64,000 nt of DNA, from contig OX442315.1 of assembly GCA_949358305.1 (NCBI GenBank), positions 6,039,875-6,103,874 on the forward strand. The letters run 5' to 3'. The position numbers were made by a program, and so were the translations under genes. Origin of the DNA: Strigamia acuminata (taxonomy: Eukaryota; Arthropoda; Chilopoda; Geophilomorpha; Linotaeniidae). Under the pieces are notes generated by a model. The model was not told the origin of the DNA, searched no databases, and worked only from the letters and a program-made list of their open reading frames with translations. Each line of letters starts with the position of its first letter. Positions within the stretch are counted from its first letter, which is position 1. Below, one piece after another: positions 1 to 9,312 of the stretch.

Positions 1-559
1 GATTTGAATAAAACAATTATTTTGCATTTAAAATAACCCAAAATTACATATATTTAGTCAAGTAGTTTCGTTACAAATCCAGATTTTCAAAACATCACTT
101 GTGCCAATAGTTTAGAAACTTGAAAAAATTATTTCATAAGTTTAGAAAGTGCAACGTAATTCCTCTATTTCGACTTGAAAATAGGATATTGTATATAGTA
201 TTTTGTTGGATGCCCTCTGGACCGTATGATCACTTTCAATCTACGAGACATTTTAAACACTACAGTGGGGGGCAAAATTAAGTTAACAATTGCGACATGT
301 TGAATCTCGTGGCTGTATCTCGAGAAAAATAGGAGGAAAACCAATTCAATTTTAGCTGAATTCTTGTTCAACACCCTGCTTGTTGGAGATATTTTACACC
401 CAAACATCAAGAAAAGCTAATTTCAACTATGAAACATTTTTTTCTCAACTCTAGAGAAACTTTTTTGTTCCAATCAAGAAATCATCTCATAACTGTTCAA
501 TTGGATTAAGGTTTAAATAACTGAGAAGGCCATTGAAGATGTCTGATTTTCCATTGTGT
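1..559. other. Non-coding stretch, no gene seen
   Basis: AT-rich sequence with only short, unsupported reading frames. I see no splice-bounded exon, RNA gene or clear repeat boundary. Confidence 0.5.
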
Positions 560-668
560 GACTGGATATGGTCATACCGGCGCAGTATGGGGATTTAGTA
601 CACGGGAGGGACGCATACATCACGACATCACGTAAAGACGAGACAGAGACTCCAGATTGTTGGGTACT
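560..668 (+). repeat. Interspersed repeat fragment, second copy at 29303-29379
   Basis: The stretch beginning GACTGGATATGGTCA and ending near CAGAGACTCCAGATTGTTGG is repeated, with a different middle part, at 29303-29379 inside an intron of TRAF gene B. The two copies are on the same strand. The family is not recognised; the longer copy at 29 kb runs on to about 29515 and looks like the end of a larger interspersed element. Confidence 0.5.
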
Positions 669-1022
669 TGATTCACTTGCGCCTGGACTGTCGTCGGAGG
701 GAGTTTACAATCATTGGACTCTAAGAAAAATATTGAATTATCATACTGCAAATTATTATTTTTCCTATTATCTAGGTTAGGATGATTAAAGTTAACATTG
801 CTGTGTTGTTCCTCTCATTGCACAGAAAACACACTATTTGCAGTTACATTGGCATTTGGTAATCCTTGGTTATTAACACTATTCACATCCGTGGCAACCT
901 ATTTGCCTGTGCATCCATGAAATTCATAGGTGCACTTCTTTGCCTGAAACGAGGCTGAGATGCTGTGGACGCTTGTACTGCCTGCCCTGAAGAATAAGCT
1001 GAACTTCTTGGTGTGAAATTGG

Positions 1023-1997
1023 TTACAAAACGATTGGGCCCAGTCTGGGTTTGCAAACCCTTGCCAAATGACCAACTTTGCTACAGAACCGACAGATGGC
1101 CTCCCGGTGAGGACAGATGACCCTGGCATGTTGCTGGCCACATCCATTACAAATATAATTAAAATCGGGCCTATCTTGTTCTTTTGGCACATTTAGTTTC
1201 CAAAATGGTGGCAGTATTCCATTGGAAGAAGTTCGGCCATCTTGGTTTTGCATTCTGACGCCATTTTTGTCATTCCTTTTAGGTCCTGAAAAGTTCTGAG
1301 CGCCTTGCCTGCCCATTTAGACTTGAAAAACAGCTGTTTCTGCCGTGGTTACCGCTGCAGTGCCGCCAGATGATGCCGCACCTGCCTTGAAAATCGCATT
1401 TCTGGTGGAACCTGCTTGGAATCTGACCGCGATCGCCGAAGCACGTTCAAGAGTCAGCTTGTCCTCTCCAAGGAGCTTCTGTCGCAGCGGAGCAATCTCA
1501 ACGCTGCGCACAAGCTGATCCAACACCAACCGCTCTACTTCCTCCGTTGTATTTGCACCACATCGTTTCGCCATGCCTCGTAATCGTAACGTAGCTACGT
1601 ACTCGGGAATCGTTTCACCTTCTTTCCGGAGGCGTGATCCTAGTTTGTATCGCTGGACGATCGGCGAAAGCGCAGGAGCATAGTGAGATTGAAGAGCGGT
1701 CGAAATTCCTTCATAAGTTTGATCCTTGACTTTTTTTGGATAAAACAGATTGTGTATCAGTGCATAGGCAGCTGAACCCACGACAGAAAGAAGAAACGAA
1801 CGTTTTGACGCAGCTGGAATGTGGTTGAGCAGCACCAACTCTTGAAACTGCTCCTCGTATAAGTCCCACTCCTTGGCCGAGGAGCCGAGGAAACGAGAAG
1901 GCGTACCTATAATGGGCGACGCGGCGGGAAACACAGCTGGATTTTCCCCTGGTTTGCCACATTCAAGACCGGTCTTGGATCCGCCCGGGAATGACAT
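1023..1997 (-). pseudogene. Degenerate Ty3/gypsy-type Gag with in-frame stop
   Basis: Reading from an ATG at 1997 down to 1320 gives a 226-aa capsid-like part (SHYAPALSPIVQRYKLGSR, then GETIPEYVATLRLR) typical of Gag of K02A2.6-like gypsy elements. A TAA at 1319-1317 stops it, and the same frame continues directly with ATG at 1316 into a cysteine-rich tail (CNGCGQQHARVICPHR, then CRFCSKVGHLARVC) that matches CCHC zinc knuckles of Gag. A second stop follows at about 1023. No protease, reverse transcriptase or integrase lies downstream, so this is a truncated, dead copy. The identification rests on motifs only. Confidence 0.7.
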
Positions 1998-2203
1998 GTT
2001 GAGAAGAAGAAGGAAGGAAAATCGCGATGCACGAGAATAAAGAAATTTGAAGAGCTGACGTGCAAATTTAACCGTCTAAATTTGAGAACACGCAACTGGC
2101 CATAAATAGGAATGGCCTTTTCAATCCCAAAGGTAAGTCGCTTTTCACGACGCCACTGTGAAGTCCGTTGTTGATTCCATTCCAATTGACTTCATCTTAT
2201 TTT

Positions 2204-2410
2204 GTGTGTTCCAAATGCAACCCTATTTAGGGTTGTGTGTGTAATTGAAGACTGCTACAAAACGCAAGCTTACTTGAGTAATTTAATGAGTCGACTGACT
2301 TTATTCGGTCGAACAAAAGGAGGTTGCCAAGGTTTTTCCCTTGGCAACTTACATTTGTGTATTGTTACGTACTAACAATTTATCAAATTCAAACGATATC
2401 GGATGTAACA
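2204..2410 (-). repeat. Possible LTR of the degenerate gypsy copy
   Basis: On the minus strand this block starts TGTTACATCC and ends AACACACA, and lies just upstream of the degenerate gag, where a 5' LTR would be. No second LTR is in view to confirm it. Low confidence. Confidence 0.25.
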
Positions 2411-2813
2411 GACTTACTTGTTAGTTTACCAGAACTTAAATTTCCTGAAAAAGGATTTAAAAACCAAAGATTTGCAGGCGAAAAATATTTTATTATCAAA
2501 TAAATAAAATTCATCATTTTAATCACTTTTTACATTGCACAGTGCACAGTGCACAGTTAGACATAATCCGGCTCAACCAATAGGAGTTAGGACAACCTTG
2601 TACCCGTTTGGAGTATACTAGTAGTTATAATTTTATAGTAGAAAAATTAATGTATGATTAATTTGTTCAGAGGGAGAGGGAAAATTCATTAATTTTTCGT
2701 CTGAGTGAAATGGTTGCCTGATATTGCCTGGCAACGAAGCAGAATTGTTGTGTTTATAACACAAGACTTCAAGATGGCGATGCAGCAACAGATGAAAGCA
2801 GACCAACACATTT
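2411..2813. other. Upstream flank of TRAF pseudogene A
   Basis: No complete gene is seen. From about 2707 (GGCAACGAAGCAGAATTG) to 2790 the sequence resembles the 5' region of pseudogene D (40730-40850), including a near-match around an ATGGCG. Exons 1-3 of the usual TRAF layout are not visible here. Confidence 0.4.
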
Positions 2814-3574
2814 TGACATGATCGTTGTGTCGTGTAACCAATCTACTGCATTTTTTGTCGCGGCAAATTTATCCGTCGCATGGTGAGTCCACTCAACTCA
2901 AAGTGGGATTTGGTTAAAGAATACTAAATTTAGATTTCCAACAGATGAGTTGCCGTGTGCAAGAATGTGTGCGCAGTTTACGCCAGTGCAAGTTTTCGTC
3001 AATTGGTTGTCAATTTCAGGTGCGCAGACATATAGCAACTAAAATAAACATTATTCCAGCAGGAAAACATTGCAGGGAAATCAATTGGAAGTTGAACAAC
3101 ACATACACGAAGCTTGTAATATTCATATTGAGTTGATGATGAAATTATTGCTGACTCTTAAAACTGAGGTAGATTAATTGCATTGAACAGCATTGTTTGT
3201 ATAGATTATGTTTTTGTTTCAGCAATCACGTAATGCATCCATGTTAGCACATTCAATGAATAAAGTAACGTCACTTAAGTACGCAGTTAGTAGTATTCAG
3301 GTACGATAAATAATGATAAATAATTGGGAATAAAAACAAATAAATAAATAAATATCGGAAGCGATAAATCTGTTTGTTTTGTACAAAATTTCATAAAACA
3401 GGCAGACTGCTTGTGTAAAATCAAAGCTATTCAAGGTAAAAAAAAATTACAGTAAAACCATGATGTTTATTGCCGAGGTGTATAATTTTATTTGTACAGA
3501 TAATTTGGAGCAAACTATAGAAAAAGAAATAAAGTCTTACAAGCAGCAGATGTTGGACCTCGAATTTAAACTTA
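2814..3574 (+). pseudogene. TRAF-like gene A, 5' part (exons 4-9), disrupted
   Basis: Exon remnants homologous to genes B-E: TRAF zinc-finger exon about 2814-2882, then 2945-3019 (motif VQECVRSLRQCKF), 3076-3168, 3223-3300, 3402-3435 and 3500-3574, each with AG/GT borders. The zinc-finger exon has lost a clear acceptor and reads a TAA at 2835-2837 in the frame that aligns with its paralogues. The intron after 3574 (GTGAGC) is opened by the gypsy element at 3851; the gene resumes at 15793 in the same phase. With the stop, the missing exons 1-3 and the broken MATH exon downstream, this copy is most likely dead. In intact copies the product would be a trimeric cytoplasmic adaptor. Confidence 0.75.
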
Positions 3575-3850
3575 GTGAGCAAATGTTTTTACTAAGCCTT
3601 GTAATTACCATATTTAGCGGACCGTAAGATGCGGAGATTTTTAGTCTAAAACCGTGTGTGATATGTGGCAAATCGAGGAATCCCATAAAAGTAGTGCGGG
3701 AATTCTCACGAAAATCAAGCGGAGAATTATGAAAATAATAATTTTTTTTATATAAAATTGTCTCGTTGTGCGTCTTATGGTCCGATTCGTCTTATCATCC
3801 GCAAAATATAGTAGTGATTTTGAATGCGTTTAGTTACACATTAAACACCG

Positions 3851-5549
3851 TATGACAAACATGCAGTCGCTCATCGATATAACGACAATTTCGCCGATAG
3901 ATGGCGCTGACGACCAAAAGCGGCAAATTCGAATAGAATTTGTCACTTGACGTAAAACCACATAAAATGCAACTTTTATGTGATTTTAAGACAGAGAATC
4001 GACTTTATCTTTATTTATTAAAGTAAATATTGATATTAAACTGTTTTGTGACAACTCTTGTCAAGTTATCACAAAACTAGGTTTAGGGGATTAACTCACC
4101 CCTCTGCACCTGCTTCCAGCTCGGACCCCCCTTGGTTAAGTTGAAAGACTTAATCCAAAAGTGTTCCTCGCTATCCAGTTCCTGTCCTGACCTAGCAGAG
4201 AGCTATGGCCTGTGTATCCAGTTCCTGTTGACCACCTGGACTGGAAATGTGTCCTGAGTATCCCATCACTCTGACCAGTGATTGGAGGGATTCAGGGGAC
4301 CACTGCTCTCATTGGAGCAATGGTCAAGCTATTGTCCACCATGAGTATATATTTCCTTGCAACAGGAAGTAACTCGCTCTTGACCAGATATTTGACTATA
4401 TGTTTTCTTGAGCCCTTTCTACTACTCCGGTTGTCATGTTGATTGCGCAGACACTTGCTTGTCTGTTGATTGCGCAGTCAATGCCCCTTATACTGCGGGC
4501 CTATGACAACCTACATACGGCGTACACTTGACGTGGAGATGGGTGATATGATGCCTCCATGTCCGGGTGCCCGATGACGGCTGTGTGGCCGTGAGGAGAT
4601 CAGGTCGCGGCGATGAGTAGTAAGAATCCCGTCGGGCCGGGTATAATTCAACAAGTGTTCCACAAGGCCTGCCAGTTACAGTAAACCACGGCTGCCGAAC
4701 AGCGTGTCGAAAATGTAACATTAGGGTTGAAATAACTAAACTCGGAAAAGTTTAGTTAGATTAAATCCCCAACTGGTTTATGTCACACTTAACATTGTGC
4801 ATAAACATGGATACTTCTTCCAGAACTGTACAAAACTGAAGACTAGCTACATTAGCATTTACTTGCCAGTAAATGTGTAGCTAAATTGCCAACTTTATGT
4901 AAGCAGAATTATTACGAGTATTTACTGAAAAGTAATACTCTAATAAATGCATCCATTGCACGGAACCAGAAGTTATGATTGTGAACTCGCAACAGTTTAC
5001 TCTCGTATGAAGAACCAATTTGACGTATCACACCAATTATAACTGTCTTAAAACATTTATAAGAGGTCAATTGGTAAATGGCTCTCACAAGCCATTTAAA
5101 CCAATAACCGCCCCAAGTTTGTGGCGATGCAGATACAGTCAACCGGAAGTCCTCGGATACTAACCTTTTCATTACAGATTCGAACCAGGACCAAATAATC
5201 AACCGATTCAGACGACATCTTACTGACCCGATGAAGCCGACTTGATATTATCATAGCGCCGGTTAGGCGACTGTATGTATAGTTATCTACCCATTTATAC
5301 GGCCACTTGTCGGCATAGTTATTGTGTAACTATATTTTATGCAAATTGATTAATATAATCACTTCACGGTGATTATATTCAGATATCAATAAATATGTTA
5401 TGTCTTGATGACCACCGGTTTCATTATTTTACCCAGTTCACACTTTAGGTTTGTTAACTTATCTCTCAACTACTAGAATTGATAGACTTGCTTGTTATGC
5501 CAAAATACACATTTTGAGCGGATAGCGTCATCGAAAGGTCATCGTCACA
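3851..5549 (+). repeat. 5' LTR of gypsy element
   Basis: Starts TATGACAAAC and ends CGTCACA; every stretch compared matches the 3' copy at 14084-15782. At 1.7 kb it is long for a gypsy LTR. AATAAA at about 5390 may serve as polyadenylation signal. The reading frames of 77 and 96 codons on the minus strand, repeated in both LTRs, resemble nothing known. Confidence 0.92.
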
Positions 5550-5551
5550 CG

Positions 5552-5569
5552 TGGAGGTTCCACCGAGAT
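5552..5569 (+). promoter_or_regulatory. Primer binding site complementary to tRNA-Gln
   Basis: TGGAGGTTCCACCGAGAT, two bases after the 5' LTR, is the reverse complement of the conserved 3' end of eukaryotic tRNA-Gln (ending CTCGGTGGAACCT plus CCA). All 18 bases match from recalled tRNA-Gln; the next bases diverge. It would prime minus-strand DNA synthesis. Confidence 0.85.
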
Positions 5570-5625
5570 AGGTTGCAAGCTAAAAGTGAACTCAGGTAAA
5601 ATTTTGAATTTTGACATTTTTGTTG

Positions 5626-6360
5626 TAATTTTTCTTTACCAAGAAAATTATGGCTGAGTTGTATTTTTTTCTAACCAGAAAATTATGACTAAATGTCCGT
5701 GTTGTAAATTTTCTTAAAAAAGAAATTTATAACCGTTTTGTTCGTGTTGTGATTTTCTTTAACGAGAAAGTTACGATTTTTGATTTGTTTGTTGTATTTT
5801 CTCTCGAAAAAGAAAAATATAATTACAAATTTCACAGTGTTGTTAATATTTTAATCGAAATATTATTTGAACACTGTCTCCCGAGTCTAGTTGCATTTTT
5901 CTCACAAGAATGTGTAACAAGTAGACTACCGTACGTTATTTATTATTTCGCGAAAAATATAAATAAATGTGCCAGACGTTTGTTGGATCATTTCTTTTGA
6001 ATAAAAAGTTTTGATTCTCGACAAACAAACAGAAGTTTCTACAACTAGAAGAATTTACGATGCTGTCCATTGTCTAAGTTATTTCTAATCAAAATGCTTG
6101 AACTTTAACTTTTTGTACGAAAAGTTAACGACACTGGGATGGTAGTCTGAAGAGGTCATATTTTCTCACCAAAAATGTGACTAATGGTAGTATTTTGTGA
6201 TTCTTTCCCGAAAAAGAAATAAAAACAATTTTCTCTTTACAAAGAGACTGGAGATTGTCAAGCAGCTGTGGAGAATGGGCGATTTTGACTTGTCTTAAAA
6301 AACAGGTTAATCTTGCTGACAAGAATGGCAAAGTTCAAATTCTCGAAAAAGAATTTGGAC
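5626..6360 (+). repeat. Array of at least 12 short imperfect palindromes in the retrotransposon leader
   Basis: Spaced every 35-60 bases in the first part are units of the form TTTTCTT-loop-AAGAAAA, often followed by TTATG and a GTTGT linker (for example at 5626-5650, 5666-5688, 5704-5730, 5750-5775, 5793-5819, 5849-5874, 5893-5913). Looser examples continue at about 5940, 6160, 6203, 6228 and 6340. The stem sequence varies while the self-complementarity is kept. They lie in the 1.4-kb untranslated leader, where a packaging signal, IRES or insulator could lie; which one is unknown. Confidence 0.6.
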
Positions 6361-7020
6361 CAAAACTCAGTGGGTGGCATATCCAGAAAAGGAAATGCAT
6401 TGTTGGGTGATGAATGAGTGACACACGTCAAATGTGTCATTTTTTCATTCGCCCAATCCCACTGAACGGATTAACCCCCCAAAATTCATTTTTTGGGAAG
6501 TGTGAAGACCACTTGCCTTCTTGCATCCACACTGACTGGACGTCTCTTGACCACCATTTTGGACCGTGACCACCTTGTTCGTTTGGACCATTTTGCATCC
6601 GAAAAAGCCGTAAAGTTAAGTGTAATTTTGTTAAAACATTGTAGTTTAAAGCGCACCTTCCTAAGCGCTAGTTTAGTATAAAAAGTGTATTTCATTTTTG
6701 TAGTTTAAGTGTGTTTGCCCACACCAAGTTTAAAGAATCAGTTGTACTATTCTTTCTCTAGTTTTACTTTAGGCGTGACTGTTTCTCCGCGCTAGTGTTG
6801 TATTAAAATCCTTAGTACTCCAATCTATTTTTTGGGCGTTATTTTCTTGTTGTTTTTCGTGTACCCCACAGTACACGTTTTAACACCGAACCTATCGCCA
6901 ATTTTTGTTGTTGTTCGATTTTGTCGGTTACGTACTAAACGGTACGTAATCTCACACCGAATCTATCGCCAATTTTTCAACTTTTCACTTTGTGTTTTCA
7001 TATTTTTGAACAAAAATATC

Positions 7021-9312
7021 ATGACACATCATCGTAATTTATTCGATACCCTGAATCAAACGAGAGATCAGGAGGACGAGAATCAATCGCGGAACCAGCT
7101 TACTCCTATAACGGAAGAAAGCACGCAGTACGACGCCGACGAGGATTTGCGGGCGTATTGTCGCCACTTCAATTTAGATGTACGTTTCTTCGGTTCGCTG
7201 ACCGAAGCCAAACAGTATATGGCTCGCAATCAACAGCCGGGAGGTTCGTCCGACCGTTCCGGCCGATCAGCGGACGAGTTGGAACTGAACCGCGGAGGTA
7301 TCAACGGAGGGCCGCCGGCAACTTACGAGAAGTCGCGTGACCCGCCACCCGCTCCGCCTCCATCACGAGTCGCTAACCCTACTTCTCCAAGTAAGGAACA
7401 AACGACAGAACCACGGGCATCGACTCCAAAGTCAGATGAACTGTTACTGGTTGAACGTACGGACAACGTACAACGACCATCTGTAGTGGACAAAGTCGCG
7501 AGCGAGTCGCAGGCCATCGTCCCTGAACGGCGTAACCAACAGCCTATTCCTGCACTCCCGCTAGTGTTGGAACAGGAAATTCCGCCGAGGAGAGTTGCTT
7601 ATCCACCTAAGCATCCCTCCGAAGCCATACGACGCTTCCAACAAGAAATTAGGGATCAAGCCTCAACGTTGAAGACCCCTGTTGATTACGGGGCGCAGCA
7701 GGAATTTCCGACTAGAAAATTTCCGGCCGATCCGATCGAACGCTTCCAACAACGAGTTCGCGACGAAGTACGAGATTTGGACCCAAATCCAATTCAACCT
7801 CATACACATTTCGAGTCACCGCGAAGAAGGCCGAACTTACCTGCCTTACGTCGGGAGAAGTCGCCATCGCCAATTATTCCCCGTGCTCAAATAGGGTATG
7901 AGGAATTTCGGCCAAATTACGAAGATTATCGGACGAATCACGGTTATAACTCCCCCAGCCAGGGGAGATTCCGTCATTCCTCGCCACCACGACCAGATGA
8001 GTTTCAACGCTCATATTCGCCACCTCCTGCAAGGGGGAGCCGAAGAAATGAGCCCCGTCCACCCCAGCCAGGGGGACAAGGGGGACAAGGAGGGCAAGGG
8101 GGACATCACACCGATAATCCCAACTTGCTTCCTCCCAGTTATTTTCAACGTTCATATTCTCCACCGCCACGGAGGGGAAACAGCGCGAGTAGCACTGCCC
8201 CCACCCTGTCGCAAGACGATATGAACTTACTAGTTCAGAGATTGTCGGGAAATGTGCGAAATACCCAATCGCAACCGCAATCAAATAGGAAATTCATCTG
8301 TAAAGGAATAGAAATCCCAGCTTTTGAAGGAAAGCAGGAAGACGTGTCAAGATTTTTGGAAGTTGTGAAATCAGTTTCAATGTTACGAGAAATAACATTA
8401 GACAACATGGTACATGAAATCATTCCAGGTTATTTGCTGGGCCATGCGCAAACATGGTTCAGGCAAGAGAAACGACGTTTCACAAGTTGGGAAATTTTCG
8501 AGGACGCTTTTCTAAGACGTTTCGATCTCGTCCCGCTTACGCGAGCAAGACGACTAAAAAACGTAATCCAGAGAGCTGACGAAAGCTTATATGATTTTCT
8601 GTTGCGTTTTTCCAAAGCGCAAGGGAAAATCGCACCCGGAAGCAGAGAAGGCATAGACCACCTGTTCGATAATGTAACTGATGAAAGCTTTATGTTATTA
8701 ATGAACAAGGACCTGTACGGTGAAAGTACAGTCGAAGAAATCATTTATTTCGTGGGAAAACATCGCTGTATGTTTGAAAACAAAAAGCAACATTCTGCGC
8801 GTCTCGAGTTTGACAACAGCGAATTCCCAGCATCCAATGCCTCGACAAAGGCAAAAGATAACAAATTCGCATCTAAACCATCACTCAAGAGTTCCACTGT
8901 CGGTTATGAACAAAATACCCAAGTGGAAAGTGACATTGAAGTTGAAAGTGGAGACGAAGAATCGATGGAGACCATCTATATTAACCACATGGAGACCAAG
9001 TCCGGGAAGTGTTTTTACTGTCATGAAACAGGGCACTTCAAACGGGAATGCCCGAAATGGCTGAATAAAAATAAAGCAGATTCCGCAAATAAACGTCCGG
9101 CGAGCTCACAAGCTACTCCCGATGATGTAAAACGGCCTAGACCTAACTGGGTTACGACCGAACTTCTGGACAAGAAACTAGGCGATTTACAATCAACATT
9201 GCAGTCGTCTCTTCAAAAGTCTCTTCACAGCTCAGTTACCGATCTACTTACAAAATTCTTGAAAGCTCCTACAAGCTCGATAGAAAAAGCAGATGAGTCA
9301 AAAAACTGCTAG
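7021..9312 (+). CDS. gag: Gypsy Gag polyprotein (763 aa)
   Basis: Gag forms the particle and packages the RNA. I chose ATG 7021 because the frame upstream has no earlier ATG. The first ~400 residues are proline- and arginine-rich with repeated SYSPPP-type motifs. A retrotransposon Gag core follows at about residues 420-580 (GHAQTWFRQEKRRF, then SLYDFLLRFSKAQGKI), and a CCHC zinc knuckle CFYCHETGHFKREC near residue 665. The frame ends at TAG 9310-9312, one codon after the slippery sequence that leads into pol. No internal stop; this gene looks intact. Gag this long is unusual because of the proline-rich N-terminal extension. Confidence 0.88.
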   Translation: MTHHRNLFDTLNQTRDQEDENQSRNQLTPITEESTQYDADEDLRAYCRHFNLDVRFFGSLTEAKQYMARNQQPGGSSDRSGRSADELELNRGGINGGPPATYEKSRDPPPAPPPSRVANPTSPSKEQTTEPRASTPKSDELLLVERTDNVQRPSVVDKVASESQAIVPERRNQQPIPALPLVLEQEIPPRRVAYPPKHPSEAIRRFQQEIRDQASTLKTPVDYGAQQEFPTRKFPADPIERFQQRVRDEVRDLDPNPIQPHTHFESPRRRPNLPALRREKSPSPIIPRAQIGYEEFRPNYEDYRTNHGYNSPSQGRFRHSSPPRPDEFQRSYSPPPARGSRRNEPRPPQPGGQGGQGGQGGHHTDNPNLLPPSYFQRSYSPPPRRGNSASSTAPTLSQDDMNLLVQRLSGNVRNTQSQPQSNRKFICKGIEIPAFEGKQEDVSRFLEVVKSVSMLREITLDNMVHEIIPGYLLGHAQTWFRQEKRRFTSWEIFEDAFLRRFDLVPLTRARRLKNVIQRADESLYDFLLRFSKAQGKIAPGSREGIDHLFDNVTDESFMLLMNKDLYGESTVEEIIYFVGKHRCMFENKKQHSARLEFDNSEFPASNASTKAKDNKFASKPSLKSSTVGYEQNTQVESDIEVESGDEESMETIYINHMETKSGKCFYCHETGHFKRECPKWLNKNKADSANKRPASSQATPDDVKRPRPNWVTTELLDKKLGDLQSTLQSSLQKSLHSSVTDLLTKFLKAPTSSIEKADESKNC
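9300..9306 (+). promoter_or_regulatory. Programmed -1 frameshift site (A AAA AAC)
   Basis: In the gag frame the bases read TCA AAA AAC TGC TAG, so A AAA AAC sits in the canonical X XXY YYZ register two codons before the gag stop. A slip of -1 enters the pol frame, which is open from 9306 onward. Seven bases downstream, GGGGG (9314-9318) can pair with CCCCC (9337-9341), a plausible stimulatory stem. Heptamer, register, spacing and stem fit retroviral-type frameshifting. Confidence 0.85.

Noticed and set aside
4488-5202. 77- and 96-codon minus-strand frames in the LTR (also 14721-15435)
   Set aside because: They duplicate only because the LTRs do; no known motif, on the wrong strand for element genes.
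5626-6360. su(Hw)-type insulator repeats
   Set aside because: The TGCATA-core binding sites known from Drosophila gypsy are not present; only the position is similar.
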